Positions 50,817-60,399 of a stretch of 64,000 nt of DNA are shown piece by piece. The position numbers were made by a program, and so were the translations under genes. Source of the stretch: Betaproteobacteria bacterium (GTDB lineage: Bacteria; Pseudomonadota; Gammaproteobacteria; Burkholderiales; Thiobacillaceae). Positions within the stretch are counted from its first letter, which is position 1, and the number at the start of each line of letters is the position of its first letter. The notes beneath the pieces are model-generated. The model ran no database searches. It was given only the letters and a program-made list of their open reading frames with translations, and was not told where the DNA came from. The stretch spans positions 1 to 64,000 of the forward strand of contig JAGUXX010000118.1 in NCBI GenBank assembly GCA_020061585.1, given 5' to 3'.

Positions 50817-51549
50817 CGGCGGTTTGCGTGGAATGGGATCTCGATGCCCGTTTCCGGACAAACCAGCCTATTAGCTCGACCTTGTCAGATATCCGCCCAG
50901 CCCAGGTGGTGTTATCGGCGGGGGATTCAGCACCCGTTTTTCTAGCCTGACTGGCCTTGACGGCGCGTCGCGCCCGATGCGTTCGGGAGAAGAGTCGGCC
51001 AGATCAGGAGCTGCCATCTGCCACCTCGGCAACCTATGGGCGATGGCGGCCTCCAAGTCGTTGAGTGAGTGCATGGGCCAGGTTTCGCGGTGGACCATCA
51101 TCTACTTGCCCAGCAACTGCGCAGCCAGCATGACCAAGGCCATGTGGTGATATTGAACCGCCCCTGATTTTCTGAAGGGCTGCAATGTGAGGAACTACTG
51201 ATGCTCAATCCAGAAAAATTCCCAGCCTATGAAAGGCAGAAACTGGCTGGTCTGCCCGATGCAGGCATTTCACATTGCTCACTTTCACTCGATCGGACAG
51301 CCCAGCTTCGTCCGCCTCTTGAGGGCGATGACCCGGCACTTGCCGCTTTATTCTGAATGGTGGCTTGATCCCAGGCAGTAGACCGTCAAGACCCAGTAGG
51401 TCGAACGACTCTTTCGGGTAGGGAGGCGAAATTCGTAGCTTGTTTAACGCAATCGTTGCTGAACGACAGCTTTCGGGAATCGGTGAATGACGGCATAGGC
51501 CGAGCAGCTGTCTGTGGGCCACCAACCCTGAACGTCTGCTATCAGACTT
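50817..51549. other. Non-coding junction region between chromosome and conjugative-element genes
   Basis: No ORF here (50871..51101 or 51205..51525) has a recognisable sequence or RBS. The stretch contains a 27-bp word (51164-51190) repeated at 52229-52255 with three differences. It likely spans decayed DNA at the left edge of the element. Confidence 0.5.
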
Positions 51550-51850
51550 TTAGCTGTGCTGCTGGTTGCTGGCGTATTCCGGATGCAGTGCAATGTCGAG
51601 CAGCAAACCGGCCACCGGTTTGGACCGCAGGCGGCCCGACTCGACGATGCGCAGGCGGCCGGGACGCTCGGTGATCAGCCAACGACCATCTGGCAGGAAG
51701 GCGATGGACCAGGGGTGTTCGAGTCCGTCGAGCAGCGTGGCCACGCGGAAGTGATGCGCTTCGGAACAGACTTTGGTGGCTTCTTTGGCCGCCTGCGCGG
51801 GGCCGAAATAGAGCCATGCAGGCAAATATGAGGGTAAAGCGCCGGCTCAT
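51550..51850 (-). pseudogene. PQQ-dependent sugar dehydrogenase-like gene remnant, frameshifted and truncated
   Basis: The translation HFRVATLLDGLEHPWSIAFL and DGRWLITERPGRLRIVE is the N-terminal blade of soluble PQQ aldose dehydrogenases. A signal peptide (MSRRFTLIFACMALF) begins at 51850 but is one base out of phase with GPAQAAKEATK. The reading ends early after LDIALHPEYASN, leaving under a quarter of the usual protein. It is clearly a remnant. Confidence 0.7.
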
Positions 51851-52104
51851 AATCGCTGCAAAGCCTCCCGGATACGCCGCACCGTGTCGTCCATGCTGGC
51901 CTTGCCGGAGACCTCCAGACCAAGGCTGCGGGCGATGGCATTGACCCGCATCGGATTCAGCGGGATGCCACCGGCATCGATGGCGCGGATCAAATCGCGT
52001 GCTTGGCTGACCTCGTCGCGTGCTTCTGGTCGGCTGCCGGTGAGGCGCCGCAACCAGGCCGACAGGAGCGGGGCGCGAAACCACGTCATAGGGCGCGTCG
52101 CCAT
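51847..52104 (-). CDS. Small conserved-looking hypothetical protein
   Basis: The likely start is 52104 (MATRPMTWFRAPLLSAWLRR), giving 85 residues. The helical C-terminal part (AIDAGGIPLNPMRVNAIARSLGLEVSG, DDTVRRIREALQ) looks like a genuine protein. It overlaps the sugar dehydrogenase remnant start by 4 bp. Family not recognised. Confidence 0.5.
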   Translation of the reverse strand: MATRPMTWFRAPLLSAWLRRLTGSRPEARDEVSQARDLIRAIDAGGIPLNPMRVNAIARSLGLEVSGKASMDDTVRRIREALQRL

Positions 52105-52264
52105 GGTGCGGTGTCGAACTGCAACCCCGGAATCATCGGCCGACCTCCTATGTGTTGTTGATGACTGGCATCGTAACCGGATGCTGTAGGAAATACTGGC
52201 AGCAGTGGCCGATTGCCAGAAGCCGACACAGATTTTCCGAAGGGCTGCAAGGTGATGCCAGGAC

Positions 52265-52735
52265 CTACAGGCAACGGCAGCGAAGCCGCCCCAACGCGGC
52301 ATCCTCAATGGCCCGCGCTAAAGAGTGTGATGGAGCCCACGAACCTCCTTGCGCAACGAATCTAGCGGTGGCGTCAATCACGCCATCGTTGCTTTCCGAA
52401 ACAGTCAGCACGCGGGCCAATGCGGTTTCGGCCAGGGCAAATTGTTGCTGGGTAAATTTGCTTGAGTCGATGCGGCCATCGTCATCAATCGTGAGCATGG
52501 CAAACGTGCTACGAACGACGCAGACCGGAACACGGTCAACGACCTCGACAAAAATGTTGGCCATGCGCACGCGCTGTCCCGCCAAGGCGGGTAAGGGATA
52601 GCTGGCCGGATCTCGCAGCATCCGGTCAAACTTTGCGTTCGCCAGGCGGTAGAGGGTGCCGTCGTCAGCGATGAGGAATGTGCGGCAACGCAAGCTCATG
52701 GATGAGGGTGCCTTATCAATTGTGGCGCTCGCCAC
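52265..52735 (-). CDS. Hypothetical protein near relaxase gene
   Basis: The 156-residue product contains CRTFLIADDGTLYRLANAKFDRMLRDP and an AGQRVRMANIFVEVVDRVP stretch. No signal or membrane segment. It is divergent from the relaxase gene at 52809. Coding character looks real (ordered hydrophobic pattern), but I do not recognise the family. Confidence 0.6.
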   Translation of the reverse strand: MASATIDKAPSSMSLRCRTFLIADDGTLYRLANAKFDRMLRDPASYPLPALAGQRVRMANIFVEVVDRVPVCVVRSTFAMLTIDDDGRIDSSKFTQQQFALAETALARVLTVSESNDGVIDATARFVAQGGSWAPSHSLARAIEDAALGRLRCRCL

Positions 52736-52808
52736 GCGTGGTTCGCGCGCCTGAAGTCAGCGATGTAAAAAGTGCAAAGTAAATTTTACATTCTCGCTGG
52801 CGGGTGAG

Positions 52809-54995
52809 TTGGACGCTGGTTACGGTGTCCCGATCTACCGGGTGGCTGACACGCCGTCTGGATCACATCTAAAGGCCAGCGATGAACGGGAACTGCTCCG
52901 GCAGCACGCCGCATTTCACCCCATTCTCGAATCAGCGTATCCAGTGGATTCGCTCCCCGAACGCTGGAGCTTGCCGCTTCGAATTCCAGCATGGGCCATG
53001 ATGGAGGCAGTCGCTACCCTTCTCGGTGCCGCCAGTCTGGCCGCTGGTGTCGCTGTCACGATGAGAAGCCTGAGAACCCGCCACATTCGAAGCCCAACAA
53101 TCCCGACAGGCTGGCTTCCGGTCCTATCCGCTGAGTTACTGACGCAGCATCTGGGAGCGGCTTCCTTGATCGCTTCAATTCGGGTGAAGACCGGACTCGC
53201 ACCGACCAACTTCGAGCGGGATTACGGCCAGACGATTGGCCGGTTCATGGATTTTGTCCAGTTGTTGCCGGCTTCGGAATCGCATCACCACGCTCAGCCC
53301 GGCGGGCTGTTGCTGCATGCCCTGGAAACCGCCAATATTGCCCTGCATCTGCGCGGCGCCCAGGTTCTGCCGCCGGGTGTGGCGCCGGAGGACATCCAGC
53401 GACGTGAACATCGTTGGACTTTCGGGGTGTTCCTGGCCGCGCTGATCCACGATGTGGGCAAGCCCTTGGCGGATCTGCACATCGTCATTGCCAAGCAGCG
53501 TGGCGAGGGAACCTGGTCGCCCTTGGCCGGCGCCATGGCCGAGTGCGGCGCTACGCGTTACCGGGTGACGTTTGGAACTTTGCGTGGCACCCCCGATGGC
53601 ACGCCGGGTGTCAGGAGCTATGCCGCCCACCAGCGCATGGGCATCTTTCTGCTGCAGCGACTCGTACCCCAGTCCACGCTGGCGTGGCTGTCGGAAGATG
53701 CGGAAATGCTGTCGCAGCTCACCGCCTTTCTCTCGGGTGAGGATAAAACCAACGCAGTCGCCTGGATCGTGACCCAGGCGGATCGGGAGTCGGTGCGACT
53801 CAACCTGCTCACGGGGCCGCGGACGCGCTTCGCTTCGGCTCGGGCGGTTCCGCTGATCGAACGTCTGATGGAGGCCTTGCGCAGGATGTTGGCGGAAGCG
53901 GGTTGCCTGCCGCTGAACCGCCCGGGTGCGGCCGGGTTTGTGTCGGATGGCCAAGTCTGGTTCGTTTCCAAGCGGCTGGCGGATGAGGTGCGGGTTTATC
54001 TTGCGGCGCACGAGTCGGCTGTGGGCATTCCCGGACCGGAGAAGAACGACCGACTGTTCGATGTTTGGCAGGAATATGGGGCCCTGGTCGCCAATCCTGA
54101 AACCGGCGGTGCGATCTGGCGCGTTCGGGTGCAAGCGGACGGATTCGACCAGGTGCTGACGCTGCTGCGTTTTCCGCTGGAGAAGCTCTATCCCACCCCT
54201 GCGAGCTATCCGGCCAACTTCGCCGGCCGGGTCATTCCACTGATTGATGCGCGCGATTCGTCGCCGATCGCAACGGCCGAAGCGAGTGCCCCGACTACGG
54301 CGGGTGCTGAAATTGGCAGCACTCCGCAGGATGGGGGCAATTTCTCGCCAGGCGTCGTTGCGCCTTCCGGCTTGCCTCCGATGCCGAACCCCGGCGGTGA
54401 GCCGGAGCCGGCGCCCGTTGCAGCAGAGGAATTTCTCGAAGAGGATGACGCCACCCAGTTCTTGCCCAGGCCGCCAGATGGCCACCGCATCGCGCCTATG
54501 CGACTGCCGGACAAACCGCTCAAGCCAGACCGGTTGGCGAAACCCAAGGCCGCCGCCCAAGGGCCTTCCGAGGCTGCCCTGCGTTTCATGGGCTGGCTGC
54601 AGCAGGGGCTGGCCAATGGCAGCATCGCTCACAACGAGACTGGTGCGATGGTGCATTTCGCGGCGGAGGGCATGTTGCTGATCTCTCCCCGTATCTTCCG
54701 GCACTTCGCGGAGCGGTTTGGCGAGAAGGGGGATGGCACGCCTTCTAACCTGCTGGAAGACAAGCTCGGTACCGGCATCCAGCGCGAAGTGATCAAGGCC
54801 GGCTGGCATCTGCTCGGACCCAAGAAGACCAACGTGCACAAGTACCAGGTGGTTCGGCGCAACGGCAAGGGTGGCAGTCAGCTTTCCGTGATGATCATTC
54901 GGGAGCCGCAGCGCTTCATCGAGCCGGTCCCGCCTGCCAATCCACACCTGGTCAGGTCGGATAGTGAACTCGAAACCAAACAGGATCTGGAATGA
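52809..54995 (+). CDS. MobH-type conjugative relaxase (TraI_2 domain)
   Basis: The 728-residue protein starts at TTG, so the exact start is uncertain. The TraI_2 block runs from WLPVLSAELLTQH through ERDYGQTIGRFMDFVQLLPASESHHHAQPGG (HHH motif) to AALIHDVGKPLADL (HD motif), the MobH relaxase signature. A Pro-rich linker (about 480-560) and a C-terminal winged-helix-like domain (AALRFMGWLQQGLANGSIAH) follow. It nicks oriT in ICEs of the SXT/ICEclc-like groups. It overlaps the next small ORF by ATGA. Confidence 0.9.
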   Translation: MDAGYGVPIYRVADTPSGSHLKASDERELLRQHAAFHPILESAYPVDSLPERWSLPLRIPAWAMMEAVATLLGAASLAAGVAVTMRSLRTRHIRSPTIPTGWLPVLSAELLTQHLGAASLIASIRVKTGLAPTNFERDYGQTIGRFMDFVQLLPASESHHHAQPGGLLLHALETANIALHLRGAQVLPPGVAPEDIQRREHRWTFGVFLAALIHDVGKPLADLHIVIAKQRGEGTWSPLAGAMAECGATRYRVTFGTLRGTPDGTPGVRSYAAHQRMGIFLLQRLVPQSTLAWLSEDAEMLSQLTAFLSGEDKTNAVAWIVTQADRESVRLNLLTGPRTRFASARAVPLIERLMEALRRMLAEAGCLPLNRPGAAGFVSDGQVWFVSKRLADEVRVYLAAHESAVGIPGPEKNDRLFDVWQEYGALVANPETGGAIWRVRVQADGFDQVLTLLRFPLEKLYPTPASYPANFAGRVIPLIDARDSSPIATAEASAPTTAGAEIGSTPQDGGNFSPGVVAPSGLPPMPNPGGEPEPAPVAAEEFLEEDDATQFLPRPPDGHRIAPMRLPDKPLKPDRLAKPKAAAQGPSEAALRFMGWLQQGLANGSIAHNETGAMVHFAAEGMLLISPRIFRHFAERFGEKGDGTPSNLLEDKLGTGIQREVIKAGWHLLGPKKTNVHKYQVVRRNGKGGSQLSVMIIREPQRFIEPVPPANPHLVRSDSELETKQDLE

Positions 54996-55198
54996 GGGAG
55001 TGTGTCGTGATGGGGTTTATCGAAAGAAATGCTGCGAGCTTGGTGGTCGTGCCGGACTGGTCGGAGTTCTGTGCCTGGGTGAAGGATGCCGGATACGGCG
55101 AAGCCTATTTGGATATCAACGACAGTCGTTGCCTGGCTTTGCAGGAGTTGTTCCTGGAAGAAGCGTTCGAGGTGCTGGAAGAGGAGGTAAAGCTATGA
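54992..55198 (+). CDS. Small ICE-associated protein, unknown function
   Basis: 68 residues (MRECVVMGFIERNAASLVV). It is coupled to the relaxase gene by ATGA and to the next ORF by another ATGA. It is acidic, with helical C-terminal LQELFLEEAFEVLEEEVKL. The tight overlaps argue it is translated. Confidence 0.6.
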   Translation: MRECVVMGFIERNAASLVVVPDWSEFCAWVKDAGYGEAYLDINDSRCLALQELFLEEAFEVLEEEVKL

Positions 55199-55428
55199 AC
55201 GTGCAGCCCGTCCAGCTCCAACCCATTTTCGACCGGATCATCGCCAGCCACCGGCCGCGCGCGGTTTTCCTGATTCGTGGCGAGATCGTCTCCTGCCCCG
55301 CCGGCGGCGTGATCGAGGCGCGCCATCTGCAACGGCCGGGGGCCATTTTCGTGGGGACTTATGACTGCGAGGCGAGCGAGGCCATGCTCCTGGATGATCT
55401 GCGCGCCGCTGGGGCCGGGATGGAATAG
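55195..55428 (+). CDS. Small ICE-associated protein, unknown function
   Basis: 77 residues (MNVQPVQLQPIFDRIIASHR), overlapping the previous ORF by ATGA (RBS GAGGAGG) and ending 2 bp before traD. It has a mixed alpha/beta pattern (AVFLIRGEIVSCPAGGV). No family recognised. Confidence 0.6.
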   Translation: MNVQPVQLQPIFDRIIASHRPRAVFLIRGEIVSCPAGGVIEARHLQRPGAIFVGTYDCEASEAMLLDDLRAAGAGME

Positions 55429-55430
55429 CC

Positions 55431-57569
55431 ATGGACTATCCGGTCGAGAACCTGCTGCGCCGGCCGGTGGAGTTCATCCCGGCCGGGGTGTTCTTCACCG
55501 CTGCCCTGGGCCTGGTTCTAATGCCGGAAACCTTTTTGCTGCCGCCGGTACTCGCCTATCTGGCCGCTGCCGGTCTGGTTTTGCATGCGGGTTGGCGTCT
55601 TGCCCAGGGCAGCCGGCTGTTGCGCTATCAGGCCAATCTCAAACGCTTGCCCCGCTATAGCCTGGCCTCGGAGGCCATTCCCTGGTCGGAGCGGGCGTTG
55701 TTCTTGGGGATGGGTTTTCAGTGGGATCGTCGCCACACCCAGCGGTTGTATGACGCCCATCAGCCCGAGCACCGCGCGCTGCTGCAGCCCAGCATGCTGT
55801 ATCGGGCTGCCAGAAGGCTGGAACGGGGTGTGGAGGGCACGCTGTTCGATGGGCTGGCGCGGATTTCCCGGAGGGATGCCTGGTGGAATCCGCTGGCGCC
55901 GTTGCCGTCGGTAGGTGGTGATCCGGCCATCCATGGTGTGGAGCCGGATGAGGACGCGGTGTGGATGGACCTCTCCGAGCGGGTGGGGCACATGCTGGTG
56001 CTGGGCACCACCCGGGTCGGCAAGACGCGGCTGGCGGAGATTCTCATCACCCAGGACATCCGGCGCGGCGATGTGGTGATCGTGTTCGATCCCAAGGGTG
56101 ATGCCGATCTGTTGAAGCGCATGTATGCCGAAGCCAGACGATCGGGTCGGGAGGGTGAATTTCATTTTTTCCATCTGGGCTACCCGGAACTCTCCGCCCG
56201 CTACAACCCGGTGGGCAGTTTCTCGCGGGTGACCGAGGTGGCCACACGCATCACCAACCAGTTGCCCAAGGAGGGCGAGGGCGCCAACTTCGCCCAGTTC
56301 GTCTGGGGCTTCGTCAACGCGATGTCCAAGGCCATGACCGCCCTGGGCCGCACGCCGTCCTACCAGGACATCTACCACTACGCCAACGACATCGAGCCCC
56401 TGGTGCTTGACTACTGCCAATTCTGGCTCGACCGGGATCCGCGGGCAGCAGGCTGGCGCGAGGAGATCGAAGCGCTGGAGGTGGATCCCAAGTCCCTGGA
56501 CCGGGCCATGAAGAACCGCGACCTGGGCGTGATCAAGCTGCTCGAATACATCCGTGGCAAGGGGCTGCACGATGACACGGCGGCGAGCTTGATGAAGATC
56601 ATCAGCTACGAGCAGAGCTACTTCAACAAGCTGGTGGCCTCGCTGATCCCGCTGCTGGAGAAGCTCACCACCGGCAAGGTGGCCGAGTTGGTCTCGCCGG
56701 ACATGAGCCGGCTGGATGACCGGCGACCGTTGTTCGACTGGATGGGGGTGATCAACCGGGGTGGCATCGTCTACGTCGGCCTGGACGCGCTGACCGACTA
56801 CGAGGTGGCCGGCGCTGTCGGCAACTCGATGTTCTCCGACCTGACCTCTACCGCCGGGCGCATCTACAAGCACGGGGAGACCTATGGCCAATCCGCCCCG
56901 GCAGCCAAGCGGCGCATCTCGATCCACGCGGATGAGTTCAACGAGTTGATCGGTGACGAGTTCATTCCGCTGCTCAACAAGGCGGGCGGCGCCGGCTACC
57001 AGGTGGCGGTCTATACCCAGACCTGGTCCGACGTGGAGGCGCGCATCGGCTCCCGCGCCAAGGCCGAGCAGATCGGCGGCAACCTCAATACGTTGATCAT
57101 GTTGCGGGTGAAGAACACGGATACCGCCAAGATTCTTACCGACCAACTGGACGAGGTGGAACTGGTCACCAGCATGAGCGCGAGCCAGGCGTCGGACAGC
57201 AACAATCCGCTGGATTTCTCCGACTTCACCAGCCGCAACGAGGATCGGCTCAGTGCCCGCCTGGGCCCGATGATCGGACCGGCGGATCTGGTGCGCCTGC
57301 CCAAGGGCCAGGCCTTCGCGCTGATCGAGGGCGGCAAGCTCTACAAGTTGCGTATGCCGCTGCCGGATGCCGCCCACGACCCGATGATGCCGGAGGATCT
57401 GGCTGCAGTGGCCGAGGACATGCAGTCGAGATACCTGCGGGTTACGCCGGGTGAGTTCGCGCCCGGCTCGGGCTGGGGCTCGGGCTTGGTAATGGGCGAT
57501 GCCAATCCAAGAGCCGACGACGATTGGCTGCGGCAAGCCGTCGTGGAGGGCAAGGGCAGTGACCTTTAA
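55431..57569 (+). CDS. traD: Type IV coupling protein TraD (ICE type)
   Basis: The 712-residue protein has N-terminal membrane segments (about 18-60), a VirD4/TraD ATPase with Walker A LGTTRVGKTRLAE and VVIVFDPKGDADLL, and the second ATPase half RISIHADEFNELIGDEF. It pumps relaxase-bound DNA into a mating channel. It directly follows the relaxase and two small genes, the usual ICE order. The mating-channel genes expected downstream are absent. Confidence 0.93.
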   Translation: MDYPVENLLRRPVEFIPAGVFFTAALGLVLMPETFLLPPVLAYLAAAGLVLHAGWRLAQGSRLLRYQANLKRLPRYSLASEAIPWSERALFLGMGFQWDRRHTQRLYDAHQPEHRALLQPSMLYRAARRLERGVEGTLFDGLARISRRDAWWNPLAPLPSVGGDPAIHGVEPDEDAVWMDLSERVGHMLVLGTTRVGKTRLAEILITQDIRRGDVVIVFDPKGDADLLKRMYAEARRSGREGEFHFFHLGYPELSARYNPVGSFSRVTEVATRITNQLPKEGEGANFAQFVWGFVNAMSKAMTALGRTPSYQDIYHYANDIEPLVLDYCQFWLDRDPRAAGWREEIEALEVDPKSLDRAMKNRDLGVIKLLEYIRGKGLHDDTAASLMKIISYEQSYFNKLVASLIPLLEKLTTGKVAELVSPDMSRLDDRRPLFDWMGVINRGGIVYVGLDALTDYEVAGAVGNSMFSDLTSTAGRIYKHGETYGQSAPAAKRRISIHADEFNELIGDEFIPLLNKAGGAGYQVAVYTQTWSDVEARIGSRAKAEQIGGNLNTLIMLRVKNTDTAKILTDQLDEVELVTSMSASQASDSNNPLDFSDFTSRNEDRLSARLGPMIGPADLVRLPKGQAFALIEGGKLYKLRMPLPDAAHDPMMPEDLAAVAEDMQSRYLRVTPGEFAPGSGWGSGLVMGDANPRADDDWLRQAVVEGKGSDL

Positions 57570-58287
57570 GCGGAGTGAGGGGCTGGCAGCTCATGATGTA
57601 TTCCTGTGGCCGCTGAAGTTGGTGTTTTATACCTGGCTCACGCTGGCTCTGATGGCGTTGGCCAGCATGGGCATGGAAATCCTGCTGGCCAAACAGGTCT
57701 GGGGCGATGCCGCAGCGCTGGCGCAAGTGCAGCAGACCCTGCACCAGGATCTTGAACTCACCCGCAACCTGCGGCCGGAGGCTCCCCTGACCGGACTGGC
57801 CGAGACCTGCGCCAGAGAGGTCTATGGCTTCTTCTTCCAACTGATTCCGTTCGAGCGCTGGATGACCAACGCCGCGCTGCTACCGGCCAACCCCGACATC
57901 CCCGCCTATGGCGGCGACATCATCGCCCGCAATCATCTCGTCTATCACCTGCAGGACGAGCTCTACCTGGCCATGGTCCGGGCGCAGATTTTCGGGGTTC
58001 GGCTGGCGATTTTGATTGGCGCGATGCCCTTGCTTCTGCTGGTCTGGTGCCTGGGATTGGTGGACGGCCTGACCCAACGCAGCATCCGGCGCGCCTGCGC
58101 CGGCCGGGAATCGTCTTCGATGTACCACCGTGCCAAGTTCTTCCAGTTTGCTGGCCTGGGAACCGGGGCGATGCTGTATCTGATGTGGCCTGTCAGCATC
58201 CGGCCGGAATGGATCATTTTGCCCTTGGCATTACTGATCGGGGTGCTGTCGCGGGTGCAGTGGACTTACCTCAAGAAGTATCTTTGA
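57559..58287 (+). CDS. DUF4400 integrating conjugative element membrane protein
   Basis: A GTG start at 57559 overlaps the traD stop by 11 bp. The 242-residue protein has four membrane segments (LKLVFYTWLTLALMALASMG, FGVRLAILIGAMPLLLLVW, two near the C-terminus) and the periplasmic ELTRNL...YGFFFQLIPFERW region of the DUF4400/PFL_4697-type ICE proteins. It is the last recognisable conjugation gene here. Confidence 0.82.
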   Translation: MTFKRSEGLAAHDVFLWPLKLVFYTWLTLALMALASMGMEILLAKQVWGDAAALAQVQQTLHQDLELTRNLRPEAPLTGLAETCAREVYGFFFQLIPFERWMTNAALLPANPDIPAYGGDIIARNHLVYHLQDELYLAMVRAQIFGVRLAILIGAMPLLLLVWCLGLVDGLTQRSIRRACAGRESSSMYHRAKFFQFAGLGTGAMLYLMWPVSIRPEWIILPLALLIGVLSRVQWTYLKKYL

Positions 58288-58365
58288 TGTCTGCCCATAC
58301 TTGATGCCCACCCGCGTCGGGGTGAAGATCGCCCTGGCTTGGGCACTTCATGAAAGGGCAAATCC

Positions 58366-59331
58366 ATGTTCCACGGCAATCCCACGCTCGAAATCGCCAG
58401 CGGACTGAAGGTGTTACGCGATCGCATCGAGGCCGCACAGATTCCCTCCTCAAAGCTGGACGAGACGCTCAACATTGCCACCTGGAACATTCGTGAATTC
58501 GGCAAGGTTCGTCGTTCCGAGGCAGCCATCCATTACATCGCGGAGATCATTGGTCAGTTCGATCTTGTCAGTCTGACAGAATTGCGCGATGACCTCAGCG
58601 ACCTGGGGCGTGTGCTGAAGATTCTCGGTCCGTACTGGCGGGTGATTTATTCGGACATGATTCCGGATCCCGGCGGCAACCGTGAACGGCTGGCTTTCGT
58701 GTATGACCACCGCGCCGTGACCTTCACCGGCCTGGCCGCCAGCGTCAATCCGCCGCGCAAGAAGACTGGCAGCGAATATGTGCCGGAATTTACCTGGTGG
58801 CGCATGCCCTATATGGCTTCGTTTTCTGCGGGGAATTTTGATTTCGTGGTCATCGTCGCCCACATCCGCTGGGGGGATAAGCAAGCCGACCGACTGCCGG
58901 AGATCCGCTCCCTGGCCGAATGGGTTGACCTGAAACGGCATCAGAACACCGCCGAAGACAAGGACATCCTGGTGATGGGCGACTTCAACATCCCCAGTCG
59001 CAAAGGGGCGCTATTCGAAGCCATGACCAGCAAGGGATTGAGCATCCCGAAGGCGCTGCAGAAACTGGAGTTCGGCTCAGACCTGGCCAAGGGCAAGCGC
59101 TACGATCAAATCCTGCACTACCCCACCTATCCAGATAACTTTTCCAACCTGGGCGGCGTGCTCGACTTTTATCAGGGCGACAGCGAACCCCTGTTCCCTG
59201 GCCTGACCAAGGCCAAATTCACCTACCAACTCTCCGATCATCTGCCGCTCTGGATGCAGATGAATACCGACATCGATGATGTGCAACTGGATCAGATCAT
59301 CAGGGCACGTTCGATGCGGAAACCTCGATAG
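58366..59331 (+). CDS. Endonuclease/exonuclease/phosphatase-family protein
   Basis: The 321-residue protein has the EEP catalytic pattern: LNIATWNIREFGKVRR, DLVSLTELRDD (Glu), VVIVAHIRWGD, ILVMGDFNIPSR (Asp/Asn) and YQLSDHLPLWM (terminal Asp-His). No signal peptide. As cargo of the element it may be a nuclease with a defence or DNA-processing role; this is inference. Confidence 0.85.
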   Translation: MFHGNPTLEIASGLKVLRDRIEAAQIPSSKLDETLNIATWNIREFGKVRRSEAAIHYIAEIIGQFDLVSLTELRDDLSDLGRVLKILGPYWRVIYSDMIPDPGGNRERLAFVYDHRAVTFTGLAASVNPPRKKTGSEYVPEFTWWRMPYMASFSAGNFDFVVIVAHIRWGDKQADRLPEIRSLAEWVDLKRHQNTAEDKDILVMGDFNIPSRKGALFEAMTSKGLSIPKALQKLEFGSDLAKGKRYDQILHYPTYPDNFSNLGGVLDFYQGDSEPLFPGLTKAKFTYQLSDHLPLWMQMNTDIDDVQLDQIIRARSMRKPR

Positions 59332-59409
59332 CAATCGAAAGACCATCCTCTTTCCGGCGCAGCGCATCAAGTGCCTTTCCAATCTGCTCCGGAAAGTGAC
59401 TGCATTTCG

Positions 59410-60399
59410 TCAGGTAAGTTGTCTCCCGTTTATTTCGTTTTCAAGCCCGCGCAGGATGGTCATGACCCTGTCCAACGCGGGCACTTCACCGAAAATCATG
59501 TTTGCCATAGCACGGTAGTCGGCTTCGACCGCCGCCAACACCGTCCCCGTTGGCACCAGGCAGAAGGTTCCCGGCTGCGCCTGGTCATAGCGTGCCCAAC
59601 TTCGCGGATAAAAGCGCTGTTTGAACACCACCACGTCGGCCAACAACGCCGTGTCCGCCAACGCGGCAGCCTTGACCGGGGACTCGGCCATTTTGGCCAG
59701 GTCGTAGTAGTGGCGAGAATAGCGAGGCGGCTGCGGGCTGCCCTCAGGACGGTGTGCCTCGTGATGCAGAATCGTCGCCTTCTCCCAGAATGTCCGTTCC
59801 GCCCTGATCACCCTGACCGGGCATTCACGTCTAGCAAATACCTGGGGAAATGCTTCGGCGGCATAGCATCTGATCAACCGCTCTTCATGCGGCAGCCAGG
59901 AAGCCAGCGGACCGATTTCCAGGCGCACCTCGGGGCGTAAATAGCGATCGGGAAACGCGCCGGGATAGCGGATATTGATGACGTGCGGATCGGTTTTCTC
60001 GATCTCGCAACGACAAACTTCGCCCAATGCCGCCGCCACCCGCACCAGCAACTCGCCGCCGATATACGTCAGAGCCTGCGCGTTGATCGCCTCGTTAAGC
60101 TTCTCCTGCTGCGCCTTGGAACGCTTGGCCAGTGGATCCTCGCCTCCCAGCACGCGCCAATCGAGAATCAGGTCGATGTCTTCCGAAAACCGCTCGATCA
60201 AGCGATACACCTTCGAGAGGCTGGTGCCGCCCTTGAACATCAACAGGCGTGCAAGCTCGGGCTGTTGAAACAAGCGGTCGAGCACCCAGGTCACCCAGAA
60301 ATCCTTTTCCACCACCGCCGGGGTCGTGCGCATCCGCGCCGCCGTCTCGGAAAACAACGCACTGCGCTCCGCCACCGCAAGCCGGGCCACCCTGTCCAT
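59410..60399 (-). CDS. AbiEii-type nucleotidyltransferase toxin
   Basis: The 329-residue protein has the polymerase-beta-like NTase signature FKGGTSLSKVY and RFSEDIDLILDWR, plus EKDFWVTWVLDRL and RAERTFWEKATILHHEAHR of AbiEii/AbiGii proteins. These toxins modify tRNA or other RNA in type IV toxin-antitoxin or abortive-infection systems. Its ATG overlaps the antitoxin stop by one base. Confidence 0.9.
   Translation of the reverse strand: MDRVARLAVAERSALFSETAARMRTTPAVVEKDFWVTWVLDRLFQQPELARLLMFKGGTSLSKVYRLIERFSEDIDLILDWRVLGGEDPLAKRSKAQQEKLNEAINAQALTYIGGELLVRVAAALGEVCRCEIEKTDPHVINIRYPGAFPDRYLRPEVRLEIGPLASWLPHEERLIRCYAAEAFPQVFARRECPVRVIRAERTFWEKATILHHEAHRPEGSPQPPRYSRHYYDLAKMAESPVKAAALADTALLADVVVFKQRFYPRSWARYDQAQPGTFCLVPTGTVLAAVEADYRAMANMIFGEVPALDRVMTILRGLENEINGRQLT

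Noticed and set aside
50871-51525. Minus-strand ORFs of 76 and 106 residues
   Set aside because: No RBS, no domain, poor coding character.
53175-54947. 590-residue antisense ORF opposite the relaxase
   Set aside because: Shadow of a clearly recognised relaxase.
55518-57536. 672-residue antisense ORF opposite traD
   Set aside because: Shadow of a clearly recognised coupling protein.
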